DNA of 64,000 bases. Source: Dehalococcoidia bacterium. Lineage in GTDB: Bacteria; Chloroflexota; Dehalococcoidia; Dehalococcoidales; UBA2162. Both the position numbers and the translations under genes were made by a program. This document shows positions 57,222 through 64,000 of this stretch, piece by piece (the first letter of the stretch is position 1; every line of letters begins with the position of its first letter). Under the pieces are notes generated by a model, which searched no databases, was not told where the DNA came from, and saw nothing but the letters and a program-made list of their open reading frames with translations. The stretch covers positions 1 to 64,000 of the forward strand of contig DUFA01000117.1 in assembly GCA_011191975.1 (NCBI GenBank), read 5' to 3'.

Positions 57222-59279
57222 ATGACACAGAAAGTTGTCAAGACTGACTGCATCATGTGCATCAACAGTTGCGGCATCAACGCCTATGTTGAGGATGGTA
57301 AGTTAGTCAAGGTAGAAGGTATGCCCGAGCACACCATCAGCGAGGGTTATATCTGTCCCAGGGGAGAAGCGCTTGTTGAGTATGTATATTCTCCGGATCG
57401 TCTGCTACATCCGATGAAGAAGGTAAATGGGGAATGGGAAAGGATTACCTGGGATGAAGCCCTGGACACCATTGCTGCCAAACTAAAGGAAATCAAGGAA
57501 AAGTATGGCGCCAAAGCGCTTGCCGTGTATAATGGCTCAATAGGCACCGAAAATATCGAATTGGCTGGTTTCGGTCAGAGATTCCGCGGAGCATATGGAA
57601 CCCCTAATCTACTTACCGTTGAGGGTAACTGCTTCCGTTCCAGAATTATGGCACGGCAAATGACCTTTGGAACTCAGTATATAGAAGAGCCCGGGAAATC
57701 CAAGTGCACTATCGTCTGGGGGCGAAACATGGATAACTCCGGCGGCCTTGTCGCCGAGAAAATATACAGAGCACTGGATAACGGTACACTGGAGCATCTG
57801 GTAATAGTCGATCCCAAGCGTATCCCAATGGCTGCCAGAGGGACTTATATCCAGATACGTCCAGGGACCGACACAGCCCTAATGCTGGGGATGATGAATG
57901 TCATCATCGAAGAAAAGTTGTACGATAAAGAATTTATCGATGAGTATACAATCGGTTTTGATAAACTCGTCGAGCATGTAAAGGAATACCCACCGGAGAA
58001 GGTGGAAACGATTACATGGGTACCTGCTGAGGATATCAGGAAAATCGCCCGTATCTTTGCTAACAATAAGCCAGCGTGTAATGTTGCCGGTACGGCACCT
58101 ATTGATCAGCATATTAATGGTTTTCAGGGTAACCGTGCCATGAATCTGCTTCAGGTTATTACTGGTAACTTGAACATTCCAGGAAGCTGGATAACCATAC
58201 CGTTCATCCGCCTGGGCGACCTCAGGTTACCGGAAGTTGACGAACCAATCGGGGCGGAAGAACATCCTCTTTTCAGACGTTTCTGGGGCAGGACATCACC
58301 TTACGGCCAGCAGAACCTTTTTGCTGAGTCCGTGCTGGAAGGGAAACCTTATGCCTTAAAGGCTATGATAGTAAACGGTGGCAATCCCGCACTTACACTC
58401 CCTGATTCAGCCCGAATCCACGAAGCGATGGAGAAACTCGAATTCCTGGTAGTAACGGACCTGTTTATGACTGATACCGCCAAACTGGCGGACATTGTTC
58501 TTCCGGCTTGTTCCTTCCTCGAGAAGAGTGGTGTCGGATACGTTTATGGAGTTACCTTAGGTGAACCTTACGCTCTGCTGCGTAAAAAAGTGGTAGAACC
58601 TGTCGGTGAAAGCTGGCCTGACTGGAAAATCTGGACCGAACTGGGCAGGAGAATGGGCTATGACGAATACTTCCCCTGGAATTCTGACGAGGAGGTGGTA
58701 GATTTCTTCCTTGAACCTAGCGGCGTGACAAGGGAACAGCTTGACAAAGAACATCCTGAGGGTATGTATTACGTCGATGAGAATAGCAAATACCTAATCC
58801 CCAAATACAGGACTCCGTCAGGGAAAATTGAAATTTACTCAGAAACTCTGGAAGAGAATGGCTATGATCCCATACCTTGCCATATCGAACCTACCCAGAG
58901 TCCGGTCAGCTCACCGGAACTAGCCGAGAAGTATCCTGTAATTCTGACCACCGGTTCCCGTATTCCACAGTATACTCATACTCAGTATAGGACGTTGCCA
59001 TCACTGAAAAAAGATGCTCCGGAACCGATCGCAGAAGTTAATCCGACGACAGCAAAGAAATATGGAATATCTGACGGTGATATGATGTCCATAGAAACGA
59101 TCAAGGGGAAAATCGAGATGAAAGTTCACCTGATCGAGGAGTTGGCTCCTAATGTTGTCAGTATACCGCACGGCTGGACCGAGGCTAATGCCAACCTGCT
59201 AACTTCGGCTGATGTCCGCGATCCCATTACCGGTTATACCGAGATGAAAGCGCTGTTGTGTAAAATCCAGAAAGTGTAA
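57222..59279 (+). CDS. DMSO-reductase family molybdopterin (Mo/W) oxidoreductase
   Basis: A 685-aa molybdopterin-bis-guanine-dinucleotide enzyme. An N-terminal 4Fe-4S site CIMCINSC...CPRG (residues ~10-46) precedes the catalytic domain; the probable metal ligand is the Cys of VEGNCFRSR near 130-138. Later MGD-binding parts (INVNGGNPALTLPD seen as VNGGNPALTLPD, VVTDLFMTDTAKLADIVLPA) and the C-terminal domain (GSRIPQYTHTQYR, ADVRDPITGYTEMKALL) are intact. No Tat signal, so cytoplasmic. It may be a thiosulfate/polysulfide reductase-like, acetylene-hydratase-like or aromatic-pathway enzyme. It follows dch by 84 bp on the same strand, behind AGAGGAGG. Confidence 0.85.
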   Translation: MTQKVVKTDCIMCINSCGINAYVEDGKLVKVEGMPEHTISEGYICPRGEALVEYVYSPDRLLHPMKKVNGEWERITWDEALDTIAAKLKEIKEKYGAKALAVYNGSIGTENIELAGFGQRFRGAYGTPNLLTVEGNCFRSRIMARQMTFGTQYIEEPGKSKCTIVWGRNMDNSGGLVAEKIYRALDNGTLEHLVIVDPKRIPMAARGTYIQIRPGTDTALMLGMMNVIIEEKLYDKEFIDEYTIGFDKLVEHVKEYPPEKVETITWVPAEDIRKIARIFANNKPACNVAGTAPIDQHINGFQGNRAMNLLQVITGNLNIPGSWITIPFIRLGDLRLPEVDEPIGAEEHPLFRRFWGRTSPYGQQNLFAESVLEGKPYALKAMIVNGGNPALTLPDSARIHEAMEKLEFLVVTDLFMTDTAKLADIVLPACSFLEKSGVGYVYGVTLGEPYALLRKKVVEPVGESWPDWKIWTELGRRMGYDEYFPWNSDEEVVDFFLEPSGVTREQLDKEHPEGMYYVDENSKYLIPKYRTPSGKIEIYSETLEENGYDPIPCHIEPTQSPVSSPELAEKYPVILTTGSRIPQYTHTQYRTLPSLKKDAPEPIAEVNPTTAKKYGISDGDMMSIETIKGKIEMKVHLIEELAPNVVSIPHGWTEANANLLTSADVRDPITGYTEMKALLCKIQKV

Positions 59280-59298
59280 AAAACGATCATAATATACT

Positions 59299-59344
59299 TA
59301 AGCTGTGCAGTTACCATGTCCGATAGCTGCACAGCTTTTTTTAT
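59299..59344 (+). terminator. Intrinsic terminator after the molybdopterin oxidoreductase gene
   Basis: AAGCTGTGCAG (59299-59309) and CTGCACAGCTT (59326-59336), then TTTTTT: a perfect 11-bp stem ending the dch-oxidoreductase transcript. Confidence 0.92.
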
Positions 59345-59387
59345 TATTCTCAAGCTGAAAGCGTATTAAAAAGGAAATAGTATATAA

Positions 59388-59873
59388 CTAAATACTCTGT
59401 TTAGGAAAAGTGCCAAGTAGTCTCTCTGCTGCCGCGTATTGTTTTGCAGCGTTCACTTCGGATGCATCGATGTAACGAATGGCGTTCGTCTCGCAGAACC
59501 TTACGCATTGAGGATCGCCGTCGCAGTAGTTACATTTTACGGTGATACCCTCGGCTTTATCGAACAAAGGAGCACCGAAAGGACAGGCAACGATACAGGT
59601 TTTGCATCCGATACACTTGTCCTTATCTATTATTACCCGATTAAGTTCCGGGTCCTTCCGGCAGGCTTTAGTAGGGCAGACTTCTACGCAGAAGGGATCT
59701 TCGCAGTTCTGGCATGTCATCGGGAGATAAATACCTTCCCACTCCCATTTGAACACTTTGATCCGGGCGCGGCTTGGGTTGCTGGCTCCGGTATGAAAAA
59801 CCGAACATGCGAGCTCACATTCCCGGCATCCTGTACATTTTTCATGGTCGATGTATAGTACTTTTCCCTGCAT
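59388..59873 (-). CDS. HycB/NrfC-like four-cluster ferredoxin
   Basis: A 161-aa polyferredoxin with four cysteine groups: CTGCRECELAC (residues ~13-23), CQNCEDPFCVEVC (~54-66), CIGCKTCIVAC (~84-94) and CNYCDGDPQCVRFC (~112-125), so it can hold four [4Fe-4S] clusters. This is the electron-transfer subunit type of DMSO-reductase, hydrogenase and AOR complexes. Last gene of the AOR operon, 39 bp after NrfD. A clear paralogue of the ferredoxin at 61570-62061. With NrfD it could alternatively serve the convergent molybdopterin enzyme. Confidence 0.92.
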   Translation of the reverse strand: MQGKVLYIDHEKCTGCRECELACSVFHTGASNPSRARIKVFKWEWEGIYLPMTCQNCEDPFCVEVCPTKACRKDPELNRVIIDKDKCIGCKTCIVACPFGAPLFDKAEGITVKCNYCDGDPQCVRFCETNAIRYIDASEVNAAKQYAAAERLLGTFPKQSI

Positions 59874-59911
59874 ATCAATAACTCCCTTCTGTATGCCCGA
59901 ATATAATTATC

Positions 59912-60913
59912 TTAATTAACAAACTCAAGGTATCTATGATTTTCTAGCCAACGCTGCATAGGAGGTTCTTCTTTAATACCTGCATAAATCGTTGCGTACC
60001 TTATAAAGAAACCTCCCAGCAACAGGAACGTACCCGCCAGAAACAGCAGAAAATACTGGTCGTGAAGTCGTGAGTATATTCCTTCAAGGATGACGGGCAA
60101 TAAGAATCCGCATATTACTATGCCCATCCAGAAAACGTATCTCAGGTTGCCGGACAGCAGTAGTTGGACCGAATACATCCCGTATTCTTTTAATCTGTAT
60201 CGGGTAAAAAGGTATGAAGCCAGAATAACAGCTTCGATAATAACCATCACCTGTTCTATAGAGGTAAGCGTCTTTGCCATCTGCTCTGGAAAGCCGGTGG
60301 ATGTGGTGAAGATATTATATGTTGTCGATAAAAGCATGACTGCCATCGCTCCGGTAGAGAGAGCCGATACAGTAAATAACAATGGCAGGAGCCAAGTATC
60401 CCAAAACGGAACATACCTTACGGACATAATAAGAATACCGGTATATATCGCTGTACTAAGTGCAAAGATGAAACTGATGATATCCAGCAACGTGATTAGC
60501 CATGGCCAGAGCTCAACATTGATATTCAAATACGGGAGAATGGATATGATAAAGTCGATACCACCGATAATTATACAGACAGATAGTATATAAAAACCTC
60601 GTGAAAGCCAGGAGGTCATCGGATTCATGATCGTGTTCAGAAATCTTCTTTTAACACCCAGTTTGAGGACAAGGAAAAGGGCACCTACAGCGACAAGCAC
60701 AGGCCCCCACAGTATGGTATATCTTAATCCATCGGGGATATAACCCAGCCAGTGCATCAACAGGCCTATAGTCATTGAACCTGAACCTATTCCCGCAAGG
60801 TACAGATATACCGCTACCTGCCAGCCCCATTCATGTTGAGGTTTAATTGATCTGGATTTTAAAAACTCGTCGATGTTTTTTATCTTATTTTCTATTCTTA
60901 CACCAGATATCAG
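59912..60913 (-). CDS. NrfD/PsrC-like membrane subunit (non-standard start)
   Basis: A membrane protein of the NrfD family with about eight to nine helices, normally the quinone/quinol-interacting anchor of Psr, Nrf or Hyb complexes. Family sequence is visible from PQHEWGWQVAVYLYLAGIGSGS (seen as PQHEWGWQVAVY), well upstream of the first in-frame ATG at 60775. In the open frame back to its stop near 61000 no ATG, GTG or TTG exists before that. I place the start at CTG 60913, giving about 333 aa; ATT or ATA starts are also possible. It follows the second MoaD-like gene by about 23 bp in the AOR operon. Confidence 0.82.
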   Translation of the reverse strand: MISGVRIENKIKNIDEFLKSRSIKPQHEWGWQVAVYLYLAGIGSGSMTIGLLMHWLGYIPDGLRYTILWGPVLVAVGALFLVLKLGVKRRFLNTIMNPMTSWLSRGFYILSVCIIIGGIDFIISILPYLNINVELWPWLITLLDIISFIFALSTAIYTGILIMSVRYVPFWDTWLLPLLFTVSALSTGAMAVMLLSTTYNIFTTSTGFPEQMAKTLTSIEQVMVIIEAVILASYLFTRYRLKEYGMYSVQLLLSGNLRYVFWMGIVICGFLLPVILEGIYSRLHDQYFLLFLAGTFLLLGGFFIRYATIYAGIKEEPPMQRWLENHRYLEFVN

Positions 60914-60936
60914 GTATTCAGTGGTGAAATATCTCT

Positions 60937-61209
60937 CTATCCACCGGCGATCTGCATTAAAATATAGATCTCGTCGCCATTTTTCACTGGTTTAACCAGT
61001 TCGTCGGGATGGGCACTTTCATCATTAACGAAAATATCGATATATTTACTTAGTTTTCCCTTTGCCTCGAACAGCCATTCATCAAGCTCGGGAAATTCTG
61101 CAACAAGGTTTTTAAAGCACTCGCCGACATTATTACCATCCACTTCGACAACTTCCCGGTCATCAGTAATGTGTCGTAACGAGGGATGGATATGTATCTT
61201 AACACTCAT
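60937..61209 (-). CDS. MoaD/ThiS-like sulfur carrier, copy 2
   Basis: A 90-aa ubiquitin-like beta-grasp protein ending in a terminal GG (QIAGG), the activated C-terminus of MoaD/ThiS carriers. VDGNNVGECFKNLVAEFPELDEWLF near residues 23-47 matches the family's helix. It resembles the upstream copy 1 (similar length and the same IAGG end). MoaD forms the dithiolene sulfurs of the Mo/W cofactor. Its place beside an AOR gene fits a tungsten-enzyme-dedicated carrier (inference). Confidence 0.85.
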   Translation of the reverse strand: MSVKIHIHPSLRHITDDREVVEVDGNNVGECFKNLVAEFPELDEWLFEAKGKLSKYIDIFVNDESAHPDELVKPVKNGDEIYILMQIAGG

Positions 61210-61236
61210 ATACGTAACCTCTACCGTGCAACCGAA

Positions 61237-61509
61237 CTATCCCCCGGCTATAACGATAACCAGGTTTATATCATCTCCGTCTGTTACCTTTGTTTCCAGT
61301 CTTTCAGATAGCGTACTCTGCATATTGACGAACACATCAAACATAATATTCAGTTCCCTATCTTTAGTAAAAAGCCATTCATCCAGTTCCGGGTATCTCT
61401 CGACCAGTTTCTGAAGACATTCGCCAACGGTTTTCCCGTCAACCTCGTGAATGTCTTTGTTTTCAGCCAGGTGAATCAGGAATGGGTGAAGGTGTATTTT
61501 TACACTCAT
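61237..61509 (-). CDS. MoaD/ThiS-like sulfur carrier, copy 1
   Basis: A 90-aa beta-grasp protein with terminal IAGG. VDGKTVGECLQKLVERYPELDEWLF (residues ~23-47) matches copy 2 closely in this helix, while the middle part differs (NIMFDVFVNMQS against KYIDIFVNDES), so the pair is a diverged tandem duplication. It is encoded between the ferredoxin gene and copy 2 on one transcript. A short hairpin, 61526-61558, lies upstream in the operon. The adenylating partner is not in this window. Confidence 0.85.
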   Translation of the reverse strand: MSVKIHLHPFLIHLAENKDIHEVDGKTVGECLQKLVERYPELDEWLFTKDRELNIMFDVFVNMQSTLSERLETKVTDGDDINLVIVIAGG

Positions 61510-61525
61510 CTGTTATCCTGTTACG

Positions 61526-61558
61526 AAACAGCCTACAGACATAGGTTGCAGGCTGTTT
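61526..61558. terminator. Intra-operon hairpin between ferredoxin and first MoaD-like gene
   Basis: AAACAGCCT (61526-61534) and AGGCTGTTT (61550-61558) form a 9-bp stem with a 15-nt loop. On the minus (operon) strand no T-run follows, so an RNA-processing or partial attenuation role is more likely than full termination. Confidence 0.5.
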
Positions 61559-61569
61559 TACTGTTACAG

Positions 61570-62061
61570 TTAGATAGTAATTCCGACTGCATTCTGTACG
61601 AAGGCTATGAATTTATCAGCTATCGCTATCTGCTTATCGATGCTCTGCTCGGTAGCATCTGCATATCTGATGGCTTTCGTCTCACAGAATCGAACACACT
61701 GTGGATCTCCATCACAGAAATCACATTTCATTACTTTCTGGGTTAACGGATTGTAAGACATTGCTCCGAAAGGACAGACAGCAACACATGCCCGACATCC
61801 GATGCAGGTATTGTAGTCGATTACCACCCGATTCAGTTCATGATCTCGTGATATTGCACTCATCGGGCATATCGTCATGCAAGGTGCTGTTTCGCACTGC
61901 TGACAGGTAATCGGAATATATATTCCTTCCCATTCTCTTTTAATAACTTTTATCCGACTTCTCGCCGGGTTGCTGACGCCTTCATGCTGTATACCACAAA
62001 CTAACTCACATTCCCGGCAGCCGGTGCATTTCTCATAATCCAGTATTAGTACTTTGGCCAC
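61570..62061 (-). CDS. HycB-like four-cluster ferredoxin, AOR partner
   Basis: A 163-aa polyferredoxin with CTGCRECELVC (residues ~13-23), CQQCETAPCMTIC (~54-66), CIGCRACVAVC (~86-96) and CDFCDGDPQCVRFC (~114-127). It starts at GTG 62061 after GGAGAA, about 20 bp downstream of the AOR gene. AOR-ferredoxin pairs of this type are known from Aromatoleum-like AorAB enzymes, where the ferredoxin wires the tungsten subunit to an electron acceptor. Paralogue of the ferredoxin at 59388. Confidence 0.92.
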   Translation of the reverse strand: MAKVLILDYEKCTGCRECELVCGIQHEGVSNPARSRIKVIKREWEGIYIPITCQQCETAPCMTICPMSAISRDHELNRVVIDYNTCIGCRACVAVCPFGAMSYNPLTQKVMKCDFCDGDPQCVRFCETKAIRYADATEQSIDKQIAIADKFIAFVQNAVGITI

Positions 62062-62080
62062 TTATATTCTCCTTTCAATA

Positions 62081-63988
62081 TTACAGCATGTGTGAAGGCT
62101 CTTTATCGAGTCCAAGCCTCTTCAGGGTCTCCTCTGTGGGAACCCCGTTTTCATCCCACCCGTGGTGCTGATAAAATTCATCGATCATCTTGGTGAATTT
62201 TTCTCTGTCAATACTCAGTCCACGGATAGAGGGCATACCCAGCGGATTAGGTAAATCGAAGTAACGATCAACCAGCCAGTCGTCTTTTCGGGTTAATCCT
62301 TCTCTAAGGTTAAACATTCTTTCAAGGTTATTTGCCCTCTCAGCTGCTGTCCATATATCCAGAGGACTCATATCCAGTCCTGTGATTAAGTGGATCAACT
62401 TGGACCACTCTTCGAAATTCGGATGGGTAGCACCAAGGAATGTAGTATGGTATTTACAAATACCCAGACTGTCTACAGCCATATAGCAGTTCTCTTGCCA
62501 GAACACCTGCCATGGTTTTCCTTCATAATCCCGGAAATCAGAAGTTAGCGGTCCATCATAGGGAACAGGCTGGCTGTAAATCTTCCTGAGAACCGGTTCC
62601 GGCAGATGATAAAGATCAATCGCCGGACGACTCCTCAGGTGGTCATTGCCACGTGAGGCGGTGGCTACATTCAACGCCAGAGCGGGAGTACCTCTTTCAT
62701 CCGAGTTCATCTGGCCCATTCCTTTTACGCCAACCCAGTGGTCTATCGAATTCCTCCCTATTTTCGCGGCAGCGCGATGTCCGCCTTCTGCCAGGATATC
62801 ACCGAAGCCTTCTCGCTCACCGATTTGACGAGTAAGTTCGAGTACTGCGTCGATGTTGCCCCAGGTCAGTTCAAGACCGCCGGTATCTTCTTTATTTATA
62901 ATGCCATCTTCGTAGAGTTCGATTGCCCAGGCGATAATATTACCAACCTCAAGAACATCGATTCCGTACCTGTTGGTCAGGTGAGTCCCTTCAAGAATAC
63001 CGACGGTATCACGGCAGCCGGTTATTGAGCCAAAGGATACCTGGTGGGTGTATTCAGGGCCTTCGTCATATGTGCCAGCCATAGGACCCTCAGGAATCAC
63101 GAATTTTCCCCTGCAGTGAACGCCGCAGCCGAAACAGGCAGCCATTCCTTGAATATATTCGTCGATTGCTTCTGCTTCCACGGCATCAGAATTTACCAGC
63201 TGGTTGAGTAGAGTGTTATGAGTATTTACCAGTCCCTGTGTATTGGTCGCGCCGAAAATAAACGGTGTTCCTAGTCTTCCTTGGGTCTGGCTGACTTTCG
63301 ATGAGGTAATCTGAGTCATAAATTCACGGTTGTAATCAAGGGCTTCACGCGGATGTGCCAGCGTTATATCCATTGTTCCCCTTGCGGCAACCGCTTTCAA
63401 GTTTTTGGAGCCGAGTACGGCGCCCATTCCCGTCCGGCCACCCGAATTCTTAGGACCTGTCATTACGTTAGCAAAACGAACCATTTTTTCGCCACCGGGA
63501 CCGATGGTGAGTACCTTGATGTCCCTGTCGCCGAGTTCGTCACGGATAGCCTGTTGTGAATCCATTACGTATTTGCCCCATACGTTGGCGGCGTCCTTTA
63601 TCTCGATTTCACCGTTGTGTACCCAAAGGTATACAGGTTTTGGGGCTTTCCCGGTGATAACCAGGTGGTCGAATCCAGCCCATCTCATTTCAGGAGTAAA
63701 GAATCCTCCTCCGTTACAGCTTCCGTAGAAATTTGTTAAAGGTGATTTGGCGCAGACGTGGACGCGGCATGATGCCGATGCCGGTGTCCCTACAAGCAGA
63801 CCTGCGCTGATAATAGCCACGTTGTCAGGTCCGAGTGCATCCACTCCTGGTTTCAGATGATTGTACAGTAAATAAGCATCGAGACCCCTACTGCCGATAT
63901 ATTTCTTTCTCATCTCGATGGATATCGGACTGGTCTCGATTTTTCCGCTGGTAAGGTCGATAAACGCTACTTTTCTGTTAAGAGCCAT
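62081..63988 (-). CDS. Aldehyde ferredoxin oxidoreductase (AOR) family tungsten enzyme
   Basis: A 635-aa AOR-family protein. N-terminal pyranopterin domain: IDLTSGKIETSPI and GSRGLDAYLLY near residues 9-40, and FANVMTGPKNSGGRTGMGAVLGSKNLKAVAARG around 172-204. Cluster ligands: CFGCGVHC (CxxCxxxC, near 288-295) and a fourth Cys in DSLGICKYH near 507-515. The family oxidises aldehydes to acids or reduces acids, and one branch (BamB) is the active-site subunit of class II benzoyl-CoA reductase. DSLGICK resembles ordinary AOR more than BamB, yet the neighbouring had-oah-dch genes suggest aromatic metabolism. Complete at its start; operon head in this window. Confidence 0.92.
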   Translation of the reverse strand: MALNRKVAFIDLTSGKIETSPISIEMRKKYIGSRGLDAYLLYNHLKPGVDALGPDNVAIISAGLLVGTPASASCRVHVCAKSPLTNFYGSCNGGGFFTPEMRWAGFDHLVITGKAPKPVYLWVHNGEIEIKDAANVWGKYVMDSQQAIRDELGDRDIKVLTIGPGGEKMVRFANVMTGPKNSGGRTGMGAVLGSKNLKAVAARGTMDITLAHPREALDYNREFMTQITSSKVSQTQGRLGTPFIFGATNTQGLVNTHNTLLNQLVNSDAVEAEAIDEYIQGMAACFGCGVHCRGKFVIPEGPMAGTYDEGPEYTHQVSFGSITGCRDTVGILEGTHLTNRYGIDVLEVGNIIAWAIELYEDGIINKEDTGGLELTWGNIDAVLELTRQIGEREGFGDILAEGGHRAAAKIGRNSIDHWVGVKGMGQMNSDERGTPALALNVATASRGNDHLRSRPAIDLYHLPEPVLRKIYSQPVPYDGPLTSDFRDYEGKPWQVFWQENCYMAVDSLGICKYHTTFLGATHPNFEEWSKLIHLITGLDMSPLDIWTAAERANNLERMFNLREGLTRKDDWLVDRYFDLPNPLGMPSIRGLSIDREKFTKMIDEFYQHHGWDENGVPTEETLKRLGLDKEPSHML

Positions 63989-64000
63989 CTATTTCTTCTC

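Noticed and set aside
62081-63988. Firm annotation as BamB benzoyl-CoA reductase
   Set aside because: The DSLGICKYH cluster region looks AOR-like, and the other Bam subunits are absent; kept as a possibility only.
1-64000. Genome-wide reassignment of TGA as a sense codon
   Set aside because: TGA acts as a normal stop at many overlapping gene junctions (for example 4092-4094, 5848-5850, 33414-33416, 35333-35335), where it must terminate.
1-64000. tRNA, rRNA or CRISPR array
   Set aside because: No cloverleaf-like T-arm GGTTCGAATCC pattern, no rRNA-like sequence and no regularly spaced repeat units were seen by eye.

Overview
The window reads as a strictly anaerobic bacterium, most likely Chloroflexota and probably Dehalococcoidia. 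This placement is inference: there is no 16S rRNA here. It rests on a large UPF0182 membrane protein, several genes otherwise typical of archaea and anaerobes (DUF166, UPF0200, a winged-helix protein with an archaeal-type C-terminal domain), corrinoid and tungsten metabolism, and no aerobic respiratory gene. No tRNA, rRNA, CRISPR array, phage or intact insertion sequence was found.

Layout. 1-12.4 kb is housekeeping and accessory: a CCA-transferase fragment, MATE exporter, acetate-type transporter, nucleotide-pool enzymes (dCMP deaminase, dCTP deaminase/dUTPase, Nudix), an ABC exporter, a lipid kinase, DUF166 and a TGS GTPase. 12.5-19.6 kb holds a Nudix CoA pyrophosphatase, a radical SAM protein and a late cobalamin cluster (cobO, winged-helix regulator, cbiB, cobD-like, cobQ) whose cobD-like gene has an in-frame TGA. 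19.6-28.2 kb is the molybdenum/tungsten region: moaB-moeA on +, and on - a riboswitch-led operon tupA-tupB-two ATPases-moaA-moaC. 28.2-38 kb has UPF0182, a DinB-like protein, a radical SAM protein, a NuoE/NuoF/NuoG-N-terminus-like trio and a Kef-type antiporter. 38-46.4 kb holds regulators, acetyltransferases, gltX and a MarR-led island with a Tat lipoprotein carrying a degenerate Rieske domain. 46.4-50.3 kb is a TPP-riboswitch operon for thiamine precursor uptake and pyrophosphorylation. 50.5-52.8 kb has an MFS transporter and rluD.

53-64 kb is the most striking part. It encodes the three steps that follow dearomatisation in anaerobic benzoyl-CoA degradation: diene hydratase (dch), hydroxyacyl-CoA dehydrogenase (had) and ring-opening oxoacyl-CoA hydrolase (oah/bamA). 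A TetR gene lies between them. Next come a DMSO-reductase-family molybdopterin enzyme and, on the other strand, an operon of aldehyde ferredoxin oxidoreductase (AOR), a four-cluster ferredoxin, two MoaD/ThiS-like carriers, a NrfD membrane subunit and a second ferredoxin.

How it may fit together (inference): tungstate uptake and pyranopterin synthesis supply the AOR and molybdopterin enzymes. The NuoEF-like trio could connect NAD(H) with ferredoxin. The NrfD/ferredoxin genes could tie a tungsten enzyme to the membrane quinone pool, for aromatic acyl-CoA or aldehyde conversion.
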